The notes under the pieces: model-generated
Told to the model about the DNA's origin: nothing
Databases searched by the model: none
Seen by the model: the letters and a program-made list of their open reading frames with translations, nothing else
Translations under genes and position numbers: made by a program
DNA from: R-RK-3 sp963834945
GTDB taxonomy: Bacteria > Pseudomonadota > Alphaproteobacteria > Rhizobiales > Rhodomicrobiaceae
Direction: 5' to 3'
Assembly (NCBI GenBank): GCA_963834945.1
Contig: CAWIDT010000001.1
Location: 757,429-821,428, forward strand
Length of the DNA stretch: 64,000 nucleotides
Shown: one piece after another, positions 1 to 8,620 of the stretch
How positions within the stretch are numbered: position 1 is the first letter of the stretch
How the letters are laid out: each line of letters starts with the position of its first letter

Positions 1-1
1 C

Positions 2-265
2 GCCGGGCTCAATCCGCGCGAATCCGCCGAGTTGAACCGCACGCTGCTCTGGATCAAGCAGGAGCACCGCCTCTCCATCCTGCTGATCGAGCACGATATG
101 GGCGTCGTCATGGGCATCTCCGACCACATCGTCGTGCTCGATTATGGCCGCAAAATCTCCGACGGCTCGCCCGAAATGGTGCGCAACGATCCCAACGTCA
201 TCGCCGCCTATCTGGGCGTCGAGGAGGACGAGGTCGAAGAGGTCGAGGCCGAGGTGAACCGATGA
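2..265 (+). CDS. livG: LivG C-terminus: branched-chain amino-acid ABC transporter ATPase (partial)
   Basis: Only the last 87 residues are in the window; the frame is open to the left edge. The visible part runs from after the Walker B region: the H-loop (LLIEHDMGVVMGISD), the VLDYGRKISDG strand and the SPEMVRNDPNVIAAYLG ending are those of LivG-type ATPases, which energise uptake of leucine, isoleucine and valine at the inner membrane. The C-terminus carries an unusual acidic tail (EEDEVEEVEAEV). The stop codon overlaps the livF start (ATGA), so the two are translationally coupled. Confidence 0.9.
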   Translation, partial: AGLNPRESAELNRTLLWIKQEHRLSILLIEHDMGVVMGISDHIVVLDYGRKISDGSPEMVRNDPNVIAAYLGVEEDEVEEVEAEVNR

Positions 266-984
266 GCGCGCCGCTCTTGAGCATCCGCGGAGTCGATGCG
301 TTTTACGGCAACATCCAGGCGCTGCGCGACGTCACGATGGATGTCGAGCGCGGCGAGATCGCCACGCTGATCGGCGCCAATGGGGCAGGCAAGACGACGC
401 TGATGATGACCATCTGCGGCTCGCCGCATGCGCGCACGGGCCAGGTCGTCTTCGACGGCCGCGACATCACCCAACTGCCGACGCATGAGATCGCCAGGCT
501 GTCCATCGCCCACGCGCCGGAAGGCCGCCGCATCTTCCCGCGCATGACGGTGATGGAGAACCTCCAGATGGGCGCGCTGCTCGCCCCGCCGGAGAAGTTC
601 GACGAAGCCGCGCGCACGGTGTTCGAGCTGTTCCCGATCCTGGCGCAGCGGAAAAACCAGCGTGGTGGCACGCTTTCGGGCGGCGAGCAGCAGATGCTGG
701 CGATCAGCCGGGCGCTGATGGGCTGGCCGCGGCTTTTGCTGCTCGACGAACCCTCGCTCGGCCTTGCTCCCATCATCGTGCAGCAGATCTTCCAGGTGAT
801 CCGCGAGCTGAACGAAAAGCAGGGGCTGACAGTGTTTCTGGTCGAGCAGAACGCCTATCATGCGCTCAAGCTGGCGCATCGCGGCTATGTCATGGTAAAT
901 GGCAGGATCACCCTTTCGGGCACCGGCCGCGAGCTGCTTGCTCGCGACGAGGTGAGGGCCGCCTATCTGGAGGGCGGGCGCTAG
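262..984 (+). CDS. livF: LivF: branched-chain amino-acid ABC transporter ATPase
   Basis: 240 residues, the usual LivF length. Walker A is GANGAGKT (38-45), the ABC signature LSGGEQQ lies at 138-144, Walker B LLLLDEP at 158-164, and the H-loop is in LVEQNAYHALKLAH. The substrate context (livG upstream, livK downstream) supports branched-chain amino-acid import rather than another solute, though these transporters can also carry urea, amides or aromatic acids. Starts in an ATGA overlap with livG; 20 bases separate it from the DUF6867 gene. Confidence 0.95.
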   Translation: MSAPLLSIRGVDAFYGNIQALRDVTMDVERGEIATLIGANGAGKTTLMMTICGSPHARTGQVVFDGRDITQLPTHEIARLSIAHAPEGRRIFPRMTVMENLQMGALLAPPEKFDEAARTVFELFPILAQRKNQRGGTLSGGEQQMLAISRALMGWPRLLLLDEPSLGLAPIIVQQIFQVIRELNEKQGLTVFLVEQNAYHALKLAHRGYVMVNGRITLSGTGRELLARDEVRAAYLEGGR

Positions 985-1004
985 GTGGCACGCGGAAACG
1001 GAAC

Positions 1005-1382
1005 ATGCGCATGGGATTGATCGTGGAGAAATCCTACGCGGCTTTTCTGATCCTCACCGTCATCCTGGGCGGCGGGGCGGCGTTTCTGACCGGACGCGCG
1101 CTCGCCAATGGCTGGAAGCCGTTCACGCGGGTGGTGTTCTACATGCTGCCGCTCGGCGCGGTTGTCCGGTTCCTGCATTGGGGTCTGTTCCAGAGCGCCA
1201 CCTTCGAGAGCTGGCGCCTGATGCAGGGCTCGCTGCTGTCGCCGCATTACTATATCGTCGACACCGCCGTCCTGATCGCAGCCGCGGCGCTCGGCTACCG
1301 GCTGGAGCAGGCGCGTCAGATGACGACACAATATGGCTGGATCTTTGAGCGGACCGGCCCGCTGACCTGGCGAAAACGCTAA
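1005..1382 (+). CDS. DUF6867 small membrane protein of the liv operon
   Basis: 125 residues with three hydrophobic segments (about 10-30, 42-66 and 84-104) and a short basic tail. It resembles the DUF6867 proteins that sit between livF and livK in many alphaproteobacterial operons; their role is not established. A second in-frame ATG at 1011 is an alternative start. Position between the ATPase and the binding-protein gene on the same strand suggests an accessory of the transporter; that is inference from context. Confidence 0.75.
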   Translation: MRMGLIVEKSYAAFLILTVILGGGAAFLTGRALANGWKPFTRVVFYMLPLGAVVRFLHWGLFQSATFESWRLMQGSLLSPHYYIVDTAVLIAAAALGYRLEQARQMTTQYGWIFERTGPLTWRKR

Positions 1383-1469
1383 CATCCGCCTTGCTGTCGC
1401 CTAATTGCTGACAATCTATCGTCGAGTAACAAATATTTGAACGTACTGTGGTTAACAAAGGAAAACTCC

Positions 1470-2555
1470 ATGAAAAAACACTTGGTGGCCGCCGCAATTT
1501 TAGCCATGGGCTTTGCCGCCCCGGCCATGGCGGAAGACGTAACCGTCGGCGTTGCGGGGCCGATGACGGGCAGCTACGCCACATTTGGCGGGCAGTTTAA
1601 GGCGGGTGCCGACGCCGCTGTCGAAAATCTCACCATCATGGGCAATAAGATCAAGATCGAGATCGGCGACGACGCCTGCGACCCGAAACAGGCCGTGGCC
1701 GTCGCCAACAAGCTCGTCGGCGACAAGGTTGCCTTTGTCGTGGGCCATTTCTGCTCGGGCTCGTCCATCCCGGCCTCCGCGGTTTACAATGAGGCGGGCA
1801 TCCTGCAGATCTCGCCGGCCTCGACCAATCCCAAGTTCACAGACGAGCGCGCCGGCCCCGGCGTCTTCCGCGTGTGCGGCCGCGACGATCAGCAGGGCAG
1901 CGTCGCCGGCGCCTATATCGCCAAGAACTACAAGGACAAGGCCGTCGCCATCGTCAACGACAAGAGCGCCTATGGCAAAGGTCTCGCCGACGAGACCAAG
2001 AAGGCCATGAACGCGGCAGGCAAGCAGGAAGCCCTGTATGAATCCATCACCGCCGGTGAGAAGGATTACACCGCGCTGGTTTCCAAGCTGAAGCAGGCCA
2101 ACGTCGAACTGGTCTATCTCGGCGGCTATCACACCGAGGCCGGGCTGATCGTCCGCCAGATGCGTTCGCAGGGCATGAAGACCATTCTGATGGGCGGCGA
2201 TGCGCTGGTGACGCAGGAATATTGGCAGATCACCGGCAAGGACGGTGAAGGCACGCTGATGACCTTCTCGCCCGATCCGCGCAAGAATCCTGCTGCCGCC
2301 GAGCTGGTGAAGGCGTTCCGCGCCAAGAGCGTCGAGCCGGAAGGCTATGTGCTTTACACCTACGCCGCGTTCCAGGTGCTGAAGCAGGCCGTCGAGAAGG
2401 CCGGCAGCATGGACACCGAGAAGGTGATCAAGGCGATGAACGGCACCGAATTCGACACCGCGATCGGCAAGTTCACCTTCAACGCCAAGGGCGATCCGAG
2501 CCTGCCGCCTTACGCCGTCTATATCTGGAAGGACGGCAATTACGAGCAGATGTAA
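1470..2555 (+). CDS. livK: LivK-type periplasmic branched-chain amino-acid binding protein
   Basis: 361 residues. A clear Sec signal peptide (charged MKKH, hydrophobic core, AMA cleavage site near residue 21) precedes a Peripla_BP_6 domain that opens with EDVTVGVAGPMTGSYATFGGQ and includes the GHFCSGSSIPAS and QISPASTNPKFT loops typical of Leu/Ile/Val-binding proteins. The start at 1470 is chosen because it gives the signal peptide and has AAAGGAAAA just upstream; an earlier in-frame start would add eleven residues that spoil it. It captures solute for the membrane complex encoded upstream and is followed by a strong terminator. Confidence 0.93.
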   Translation: MKKHLVAAAILAMGFAAPAMAEDVTVGVAGPMTGSYATFGGQFKAGADAAVENLTIMGNKIKIEIGDDACDPKQAVAVANKLVGDKVAFVVGHFCSGSSIPASAVYNEAGILQISPASTNPKFTDERAGPGVFRVCGRDDQQGSVAGAYIAKNYKDKAVAIVNDKSAYGKGLADETKKAMNAAGKQEALYESITAGEKDYTALVSKLKQANVELVYLGGYHTEAGLIVRQMRSQGMKTILMGGDALVTQEYWQITGKDGEGTLMTFSPDPRKNPAAAELVKAFRAKSVEPEGYVLYTYAAFQVLKQAVEKAGSMDTEKVIKAMNGTEFDTAIGKFTFNAKGDPSLPPYAVYIWKDGNYEQM

Positions 2556-2577
2556 ATCTCGCCGTTCGATTTTATGA

Positions 2578-2607
2578 GAAGCCCGCCCAATGGCGGGCTT
2601 CTTTGCT
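2578..2607 (+). terminator. Rho-independent terminator of the liv operon
   Basis: Ten-base perfect stem GAAGCCCGCC (2578-2587) / GGCGGGCTTC (2592-2601) with a CAAT loop, followed by a T-rich run (TTTGCTTT). It lies 22 bases past the livK stop. The opposite strand has no T-run, so it serves the plus strand. Confidence 0.9.
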
Positions 2608-2652
2608 TTAGGCTCGGATCGCCCGCGACCATCTCCGCGTAATTGTGTCGGA

Positions 2653-3909
2653 TTATGCGTGTCCCAGCGCTTTGAGGGCCTTGGCGAAGAAGTCGGTGGC
2701 GCCGAAATTGCCGCTCTTCAAGGCGAGGCCAAGGCCAAGATCGTCCGCGCCGAACAGCACCGGCACGCCCGGATCGATCTCGGGGCCGATGCGGAGCTGG
2801 CCGAGCCCGAGCGCAGTGACCACGGCGCCGGCCGTCTCGCCGCCGCCGACAACGAGGCGGCGCACCCCCATGCCGATCAGGCCGACCGCCGTCGCGGCGA
2901 AGACATGCTCGATGGCCCTGGCCAGGGCCTCGCGGCCGAATTGGGCCTGCGCCGCCGCGACCGCGTCCGGATCGGCCGTCGAGTAGACGATAGGTTCATC
3001 CTGGATGTTTTGCGACACGAAGCGAAGCGCGTCCGTCGCCGTCATGCGGCCGGACATCAGCTCGGCTGGGTGGATGGCAAAGCTGGGGTGGCCGGCGGCA
3101 TAGGCGGCGACCTGCGCATGCGAGGCGGAGGAGCACGATCCCGACAGCACGCAGCCCGGCCCAACGATCTCGGGAAGCGCGGCGGCACGCCCGGCGAGCA
3201 GCCCCTTGGCGCGGAAGTTGGCCGGCAAGCCGATGGCGATGCCCGAGCCGCCTGTCACCAGCGCCGCGCCGTCCAGCGCCGCGCCGATCTGGCGCAGATC
3301 CTCGTCGACCACCGCGTCGGTGACGATCAAGCGGCGGCCGGCGCGTGCTTCCGCATCGAGCGCGACGCGGATGGCCTCGGCCCCGAGCCGCACCACGGCA
3401 TAAGAGACGAGGCCCACCGGCACGCGCGTCTGCCGCGACAGCCAGCGGCGGATGTCGGGGTCGGTCATCGGGGTGAGCGGATGGTTCTGCATACCGGATT
3501 CGCTAAGCAGCCGGCCGTTGACGAAGAGATGCCCCATATAAAGCGTGCGCCCGGTGGCCGGAAAGACGGGGCACACCACGGCGAACGGCGCGGCCAGCGC
3601 ATCGAGCAGCGCCTCGGCGACCGGCCCGATATTGCCGTCCGGCGTGGAATCGAAGGTCGAGCAGTATTTGAACAGGAACTGGCGGCAGCCCTGCGCCTTC
3701 AGCCAGGTGAGCGCGGCAAGCGACTGCGCGACGGCATCGGCGGCGGGGATCGACCGCGTCTTCAGCGCAACCACACCCGCTTCGCAATCGGCGGGCGCGG
3801 CGCGGTCGGGCGTGCCGACGAACTGGATCGTGGTCATCCCCTCCTTCGCCAGGGTGTTGGCGAGGTCGCTCGCGCCGGTGAAATCGTCGGCGATGCAGCC
3901 CAGTAGCAT
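2653..3909 (-). CDS. otnK: DUF1537 four-carbon acid sugar kinase (OtnK/OiaK-type)
   Basis: 418 residues, full length for the family. The N-terminal substrate-binding domain begins with the signature IADDFTGASDLAN (6-18) and the C-terminal ATP-binding domain has the Gly-rich VVGGGETAGAVVTALG loop. Family members phosphorylate 3-oxo-tetronate, threonate/erythronate or 3-oxo-isoapionate in the cytoplasm. It is the last gene of an operon with two split transketolases, 19 bases after the upstream gene. No aldolase (OtnC), isomerase or RuBisCO-like decarboxylase partner is visible, so the exact substrate cannot be assigned; otnK is a family name here, not a proven function. Confidence 0.85.
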   Translation of the reverse strand: MLLGCIADDFTGASDLANTLAKEGMTTIQFVGTPDRAAPADCEAGVVALKTRSIPAADAVAQSLAALTWLKAQGCRQFLFKYCSTFDSTPDGNIGPVAEALLDALAAPFAVVCPVFPATGRTLYMGHLFVNGRLLSESGMQNHPLTPMTDPDIRRWLSRQTRVPVGLVSYAVVRLGAEAIRVALDAEARAGRRLIVTDAVVDEDLRQIGAALDGAALVTGGSGIAIGLPANFRAKGLLAGRAAALPEIVGPGCVLSGSCSSASHAQVAAYAAGHPSFAIHPAELMSGRMTATDALRFVSQNIQDEPIVYSTADPDAVAAAQAQFGREALARAIEHVFAATAVGLIGMGVRRLVVGGGETAGAVVTALGLGQLRIGPEIDPGVPVLFGADDLGLGLALKSGNFGATDFFAKALKALGHA

Positions 3910-3928
3910 GGCTTTACCCTCTCAGCCT

Positions 3929-4927
3929 TCAGCTTTGCATCATCTGGCGGCCGTGGCTGACAATGTGCCCGGCCGAAAGCCCTAGCGCCGCCCGCAATTC
4001 GAACGGCGGGCCGATGGGCGGAAAGACGTCCGCGATGCCGATCCGGCGCACCGGGCAGGCATGACCGCCATCGAGCACCTCCAGCACCGCCGATCCCAGT
4101 CCGCCGATGAAATTGTGTTCCTCCACGACGAGCATGGCGCGCGCGCCGCTCGTGGCATCGAGAATGGCGGCCCTGTCGATCGGCTTCACCGTATGCACGT
4201 TCAGGACCCTGGCCGCAATCCCCTCTTCGGCGAGCGCGTCCGCCGCCAGCAGCGATTCGAATACCATTGCACCATTGGCAAGAATGCAGAGGTCGTTGCC
4301 GTCCCGCAGCCGGATCGCCTTGCCGATCTCGATGCGCGGCGGCGATGAATGATAGACATATTCGGGGCCGCGCCCGAGCCGCACATAGATCGGGCTCTGC
4401 CCTTGATGACGGGCGCAGGCCCGGAGCATGGCGTCCGTCTCCGCTGCATCCGATGGCACCGTGACGATCATGTTAGGGATGGCCCGCATGATCGCGACAT
4501 CTTCAAAGCTCTGATGGGTGGGGCCGCCGACGCCATAGGAGAGACCGGCGCTTTGCCCGGTAAGCAGGACCTTCACCTGATTATAGGCGCAATCCAGCTT
4601 GGCCTGCTCGACCGCGCGCAGCGTGGTGAAGGACGCATAGCCGCACACCACGGGCAGCTTGCCGCAGAGCGCCAGCCCCGCCGCGACGCCGGTCATGTTC
4701 TGCTCCGCGATGCCCAGATTGATCAGCCGATCGGGAAAAGCGGCGCCGAACCCCTCCATCCCCGTGGCGAACATCAGATCGGCGGTGAGCGCGACAAGCT
4801 CGGGATGTTCGGCGGCGAGCGCCAGCATGGTTTCGCCGAATTGCTGCCGGATCGGCTTTATCGGATATCGCGCCCGCATTTGCGCGATCCTTTGCGCCGT
4901 CGCAGCATCGATTGCGGGGACGGTCAC
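3929..4927 (-). CDS. Split transketolase, C-terminal (beta) subunit, pair 1
   Basis: 332 residues covering the pyrimidine-binding and C-terminal domains of a transketolase. The ThDP-activating Glu lies in NLGIAEQNMTGVAAG, followed by YASFTTLRAVEQ, GPTHQSFEDVAIMRAIPN and the C-terminal VVEEHNFIGGLGSAV motif. It must pair with an N-terminal subunit; the partner gene overlaps its start by 4 bases. Split transketolases such as AptAB act on unusual C2-donor sugar phosphates (apulose 4-phosphate) rather than in the pentose-phosphate pathway; the substrate here is inferred only from the neighbouring sugar-acid kinase. Confidence 0.88.
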   Translation of the reverse strand: MTVPAIDAATAQRIAQMRARYPIKPIRQQFGETMLALAAEHPELVALTADLMFATGMEGFGAAFPDRLINLGIAEQNMTGVAAGLALCGKLPVVCGYASFTTLRAVEQAKLDCAYNQVKVLLTGQSAGLSYGVGGPTHQSFEDVAIMRAIPNMIVTVPSDAAETDAMLRACARHQGQSPIYVRLGRGPEYVYHSSPPRIEIGKAIRLRDGNDLCILANGAMVFESLLAADALAEEGIAARVLNVHTVKPIDRAAILDATSGARAMLVVEEHNFIGGLGSAVLEVLDGGHACPVRRIGIADVFPPIGPPFELRAALGLSAGHIVSHGRQMMQS

Positions 4928-5796
4928 GGCAGCGGCTCTTGCAACTCGGCCATGACGGCGCGGTACTGGTCCGGCGTGATCGCGTCCGAGTGCCAGCTCC
5001 TCACCCCTTCCATGAAGGAAACGCCCCGGCCCTTGACGGTGTCGGCGATCACCATGCGGGGCCTATGCCCCCTGCCCTCGCGGCGCGGCTCGAGGGCGCC
5101 GAGCAAGGCGGCGAGATCGTGCCCGTCCACCTCGACGGCGTCCCATCCGAAGGCGGCCCATTTGCCGAGCATAGGCTCCATCGGCATGACGTCCTCCAGC
5201 GGGCCGTCGACGCTGAAGCGGTTCCGATCGATGATGGCGATAAGGTTGTCCAGCCGATATTTGGCGGCCGCCAATGCCGCCTCCCATACGGAACCCTCAT
5301 TGGTTTCGCCATCGCCCATCAGCACATAGACGCGGTAATCCCTGCGGTCCATCTTGGCCGCCAGCGCCATGCCGATGCCGATCGGAAGCCCGTGCCCAAG
5401 CGAGCCGAGCGAGGCATCCACGCCAGGCTGGTAGCGGCGCGAGGGATGCGTCATGAGCCTGGCGCCGACGCGGGTTTCATATTCGTCGATCCATGCCTCG
5501 GGGATGAAGCCGCGCCGGATCAGCGCCGAATAGAGCGCGGGCGCGGCATGGCCCTTCGACATCAGGAAGCGGTCGCGGTCCGGCCAATCGGGCTTTGCCG
5601 GATCGACCCGCATCACCGCGAAATAGAGCGCGGTGATGATTTCGGCGCAGGAAAAGCAACTGCCGAAATGGCCATTGCCAGCGGCGGCGAACATCTCGGT
5701 GGTGTCCACCCGGTTGATGCGGGCCATCTCGCGAAGCTCATCGATGGAGAGCGGAGCGTTCCTGACCGCGCCATCGCCGGCACCGGTCAGAGCCAT
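4924..5796 (-). CDS. Split transketolase, N-terminal (alpha) subunit, pair 1
   Basis: 290 residues, the pyrophosphate-binding half of a transketolase. Key sites: SKGHAAPALYSALI (substrate-phosphate/ThDP His), SLGHGLPIGIGMALA and the ThDP/Mg motif GDGETNEGSVWEA ending in NLIAIIDRNRF. Together with the downstream subunit it forms one active-site unit. The start overlaps the end of the preceding transketolase C-subunit by 10 bases, and its stop overlaps the next start by 4, so all four subunits are on one transcript. Confidence 0.88.
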   Translation of the reverse strand: MALTGAGDGAVRNAPLSIDELREMARINRVDTTEMFAAAGNGHFGSCFSCAEIITALYFAVMRVDPAKPDWPDRDRFLMSKGHAAPALYSALIRRGFIPEAWIDEYETRVGARLMTHPSRRYQPGVDASLGSLGHGLPIGIGMALAAKMDRRDYRVYVLMGDGETNEGSVWEAALAAAKYRLDNLIAIIDRNRFSVDGPLEDVMPMEPMLGKWAAFGWDAVEVDGHDLAALLGALEPRREGRGHRPRMVIADTVKGRGVSFMEGVRSWHSDAITPDQYRAVMAELQEPLP

Positions 5797-6782
5797 GCCT
5801 TGATCCTTTCGGCCATCATCACCGTCGAGATGCCGTAGCGGTCATGCAGCGTCGGCAGGGCGCCAGCATCGAGAAAGGCGTCCGGAAGCGCGATTTGCCG
5901 CAAGCGCGCGGCGCCACCGGCGCGCATCGCGAGGGCGCAGACGGCTTCGCCGAGGCCGCCGATGACCGAATGATTTTCCGCCACCACGACGAGGCGCCCG
6001 GCTTTGGAAACCGCGCCGGTGATGGCGGCCTCATCGAGCGGCTTGATGGTCGGCACATGCAGCACCCCGACATCGAGCCGGTCCGGTCGAAGCTGCTCGG
6101 CGGCTTCCAGCGCCCGCATCGTCATGATGCCGCTCGATATGATCAGGGCGTCGGCGCCGTCGCGCAGCAGCTTAGCCTTGCCGAGCTCGAAGTGATAATC
6201 ATGCTCATCGAGCACCAGCGGCACGCTGCCGCGCAGCAGGCGCATATAGACCGGCCCGTCGAAATCGGCGATGGCCGCGACCGCCTGTTCGATCTCCAGG
6301 GCATCGCATGGATCGATGATGGTCAGGCCGGGAATCGCGCGGAAAATGGCGATGTCGTCGGTCGCCTGATGGCTCGGACCGTAGCCGGTGGTGAGGCCGG
6401 GCAAGGCGCAGACGATCTTCACGTTGAGGCGATCTTCGGCGATGCCGAGATAGATGAAATCATAGGCGCGCCGGGCGGCGAACACCGCATAGGTGGTGAC
6501 GAAGGGCATAAGGCCCTCGCGCGCCATGCCTGCGGCGGCGCCCATCAGCAGCTGCTCAGCCATGCCCATCTGGTAGAAGCGATCGGGGTGGGCCTCGGCG
6601 AACACATGCAGATCGGTGTATTTGCCCAGATCCGCCGTGAGGGCGACGACATCCGGCCGTGCGGAGGCCAGCTTCGCGAGGGCATGGCCGAAGGGCGCCG
6701 CTTGCGTGCGCTGGCCGTCGGCGGCAATCGAGGCGATCATGGCCGAGGTGCTCAGCCGGGGCTTGCCGGTGCCGCCATTCAT
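5787..6782 (-). CDS. Split transketolase, C-terminal (beta) subunit, pair 2
   Basis: 331 residues. Pyrimidine-binding domain with the catalytic Glu in QMGMAEQLLMGAAAG, then YAVFAARRAYDFIY, GPSHQATDDIAIFRAIPG and VVVAENHSVIGGLGEAVCAL. It is clearly divergent from the pair-1 C-subunit, so the two pairs are old paralogues rather than a recent duplication. The start at 6782 (MNGGTGK) overlaps the stop of the upstream N-subunit by 4 bases; longer readings upstream are in the frame opposite that gene and carry no transketolase sequence. Confidence 0.87.
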   Translation of the reverse strand: MNGGTGKPRLSTSAMIASIAADGQRTQAAPFGHALAKLASARPDVVALTADLGKYTDLHVFAEAHPDRFYQMGMAEQLLMGAAAGMAREGLMPFVTTYAVFAARRAYDFIYLGIAEDRLNVKIVCALPGLTTGYGPSHQATDDIAIFRAIPGLTIIDPCDALEIEQAVAAIADFDGPVYMRLLRGSVPLVLDEHDYHFELGKAKLLRDGADALIISSGIMTMRALEAAEQLRPDRLDVGVLHVPTIKPLDEAAITGAVSKAGRLVVVAENHSVIGGLGEAVCALAMRAGGAARLRQIALPDAFLDAGALPTLHDRYGISTVMMAERIKAWL

Positions 6783-7645
6783 GTGGTGCGCCCCTCGGCA
6801 AGCTGCGCCAGCGCCAGGTCCCATTCCTCGGGTTCGACGCGGATGAAATGCGTCTTGTCGCGGGTCTCCAGAAACGGCACGCCCTTGCCCATCAGCGTCT
6901 CGCAGATGATGACGCGCGGCACGGGTTCGGGATAGCTGCGCGCGCGGTCGAACGCGACCATCAGCGCGCCGATGTCGTTGCCGTCGACGCGCTGGGTGAA
7001 CCAGCCGAATGCCTGCCATTTTTCGCCGATGGGTTCCAGCGAGAGGATTTTCGATGAAGGGCCGTCCGCCTGCTGGTTGTTCAGATCGACGATGGCGATG
7101 AGATTGTCCAGCGACCAGTGGCTGGCCGACAATGCGGCCTCCCAGGTGGCGCCTTCGTTCAGCTCGCCATCCGATAGCAGGGTATAGACGAAGGCGGGCG
7201 AGTGCTTGCGCTTCAGGGCGAGGCCCATGCCGATGGCGATGCCCAGGCCGTGGCCGAGAGACCCGCCGGTGATCTCCATGCCCGGCGTGTAGGACGACAT
7301 GCCCGACATCGGCAGGCGGCTGTCGTCCATGCCGTAGGTCGAAAGCTCCTCCCTGGGGATGGTCCCCACCTCGATCAGCGCGGCATAGAGCGCGATGGCG
7401 TAATGGCCTATCGAGAGCAGGAAGCGATCGCGCCCCTCCCATTTGGGGTCGGCGGGCAGGATGCGCAGCGCGTGGAAATAGGCGACCGCCAGAATGTCGG
7501 CGACGCCGAGCGCCTGGCCGATATAGCCTTGCCCCTGGACGGCAGCCATGCGCAAGGCATGCTCGCGAATATCGTCGGCGCGAGAGCGGAGTTCGCGCAT
7601 CCGCGGCGCGAGATTGGAAAGAGCGGCGTCCTCAGAATCTGTCAT
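6779..7645 (-). CDS. Split transketolase, N-terminal (alpha) subunit, pair 2
   Basis: 288 residues. Start chosen at 7645 (MTDSEDAA) because transketolase homology begins shortly after and the region upstream is the regulator's intergenic space. It has LSIGHYAIALYAALIE and GGSLGHGLGIAIGMGLAL, and the ThDP/Mg motif reads SDGELNEGATWEA, with Ser replacing the first Gly of the usual GDG. First gene of the five-gene operon running down to otnK, and divergent from a GntR-family regulator. Confidence 0.86.
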   Translation of the reverse strand: MTDSEDAALSNLAPRMRELRSRADDIREHALRMAAVQGQGYIGQALGVADILAVAYFHALRILPADPKWEGRDRFLLSIGHYAIALYAALIEVGTIPREELSTYGMDDSRLPMSGMSSYTPGMEITGGSLGHGLGIAIGMGLALKRKHSPAFVYTLLSDGELNEGATWEAALSASHWSLDNLIAIVDLNNQQADGPSSKILSLEPIGEKWQAFGWFTQRVDGNDIGALMVAFDRARSYPEPVPRVIICETLMGKGVPFLETRDKTHFIRVEPEEWDLALAQLAEGRTT

Positions 7646-7692
7646 GTCTCGCTCGGACTGTGCGGCCCAGCACAGGATACTGATTATCTCAT

Positions 7693-7699
7693 TATACCA
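7693..7699. promoter_or_regulatory. Candidate FCD-regulator half-site TATACCA
   Basis: TATACCA is the complement of TGGTATA, the half-site of NanR-type FCD regulators, and the same half-site forms the perfect palindrome upstream of the other FCD regulator near 25.6 kb. It lies in the 216-base divergent space between the transketolase operon and the regulator at 7862. Only one clear copy is seen, so this is weak. Confidence 0.3.
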
Positions 7700-7861
7700 A
7701 TTTGCGCAACCTTGTCGCCTGTGGCATTGTATCGGACACTGGCTATATCGCGCAGAGTTGGCTAATTCTCGCGGCTCATGCCGCATGTCCGCAGGATCGG
7801 CGGGCGGCGGCAGGGATGATGAGACGATCTGAGGAATCGGGCGATCAGGGATAGACGATCG

Positions 7862-8596
7862 ATGGCGGCCCTCGAACCGGAACCCGTGCAGCGGCGCAAA
7901 TTGTCGCGCGGCGTGCTCGACCGCCTGCTTGCCCGCATGAGCGAGGGCGAATTCGCGCCGGGCAGCCTGCTGCCGTCCGAGCGGCAGCTCATGGAGATGT
8001 TTCAGGTGGGCCGGCCCGCAGTGCGCGAGGCCTTGCAGGACCTGCAGCGCATGGGGCTCGTCGTGATCACCCATGGCGAGGGCGCGCGGGTGGTGGCGCC
8101 GACCGCGCGGCACATGCTCGACCAGATTTCCGGCACGGCACAGCACCTGTTGACCAACTCGCCGCAAAGTCTCGATCACCTCAAGGACGCCCGGCTGTTC
8201 TTCGAATTGGGCATGGTCCGGCTGGCGACGGCGCGGGCCACGCCCGAAGATGTCGAGCGGCTGCGCCAGTCCATCGCCGAACAGGAAGCGGCGGGTGAGG
8301 ATTTCGCCGGCTTCCTGAAGGCCGACATCGTGTTCCACAAAAGCATCGCCGCCATTCTCGACAATCCGATTTTCGTGGCGGTCAGCGAAGCGATGCTGGA
8401 ATGGCTGAGCAAATATCATGTCGGCCTGATGCGCAAGGTGGGGCGCGAAAAGAAAACCATCGCCGAGCACCGGCTTGTCGCCGACAGAATCGCCGCGCAT
8501 GATGTTGAGGGCGCCGCATCCGCCATGCTGACGCATCTGACCAGGGCGCAGGATCTGTACGAAGCGTCCGGCAAGCGAGGCGGCTCAGGCGACTGA
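7862..8596 (+). CDS. GntR-family transcriptional regulator, FadR/NanR-like (FCD domain)
   Basis: 244 residues. N-terminal winged helix (about 10-80) with GSLLPSERQLMEMFQVGRPAVREALQDLQRMGLV, which is diagnostic of GntR; C-terminal FCD ligand-binding domain with the metal/ligand His in ADIVFHKSIAAI and a second in EHRLVADRIAAHD. It resembles NanR-type regulators. It is divergent from the split-transketolase/kinase operon and followed 24 bases later by an SMP-30 lactonase gene, so it most likely senses a sugar-acid intermediate of this pathway. Confidence 0.88.
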   Translation: MAALEPEPVQRRKLSRGVLDRLLARMSEGEFAPGSLLPSERQLMEMFQVGRPAVREALQDLQRMGLVVITHGEGARVVAPTARHMLDQISGTAQHLLTNSPQSLDHLKDARLFFELGMVRLATARATPEDVERLRQSIAEQEAAGEDFAGFLKADIVFHKSIAAILDNPIFVAVSEAMLEWLSKYHVGLMRKVGREKKTIAEHRLVADRIAAHDVEGAASAMLTHLTRAQDLYEASGKRGGSGD

Positions 8597-8620
8597 CAAC
8601 AATATTCGGGGGAAAGCGCC

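Noticed and set aside
2590..3906. A 438-codon open frame opposite the DUF1537 kinase gene
   Set aside because: Arg/Ala/Gly-rich antisense frame, no recognisable motif; the minus-strand kinase has clear family signatures throughout.
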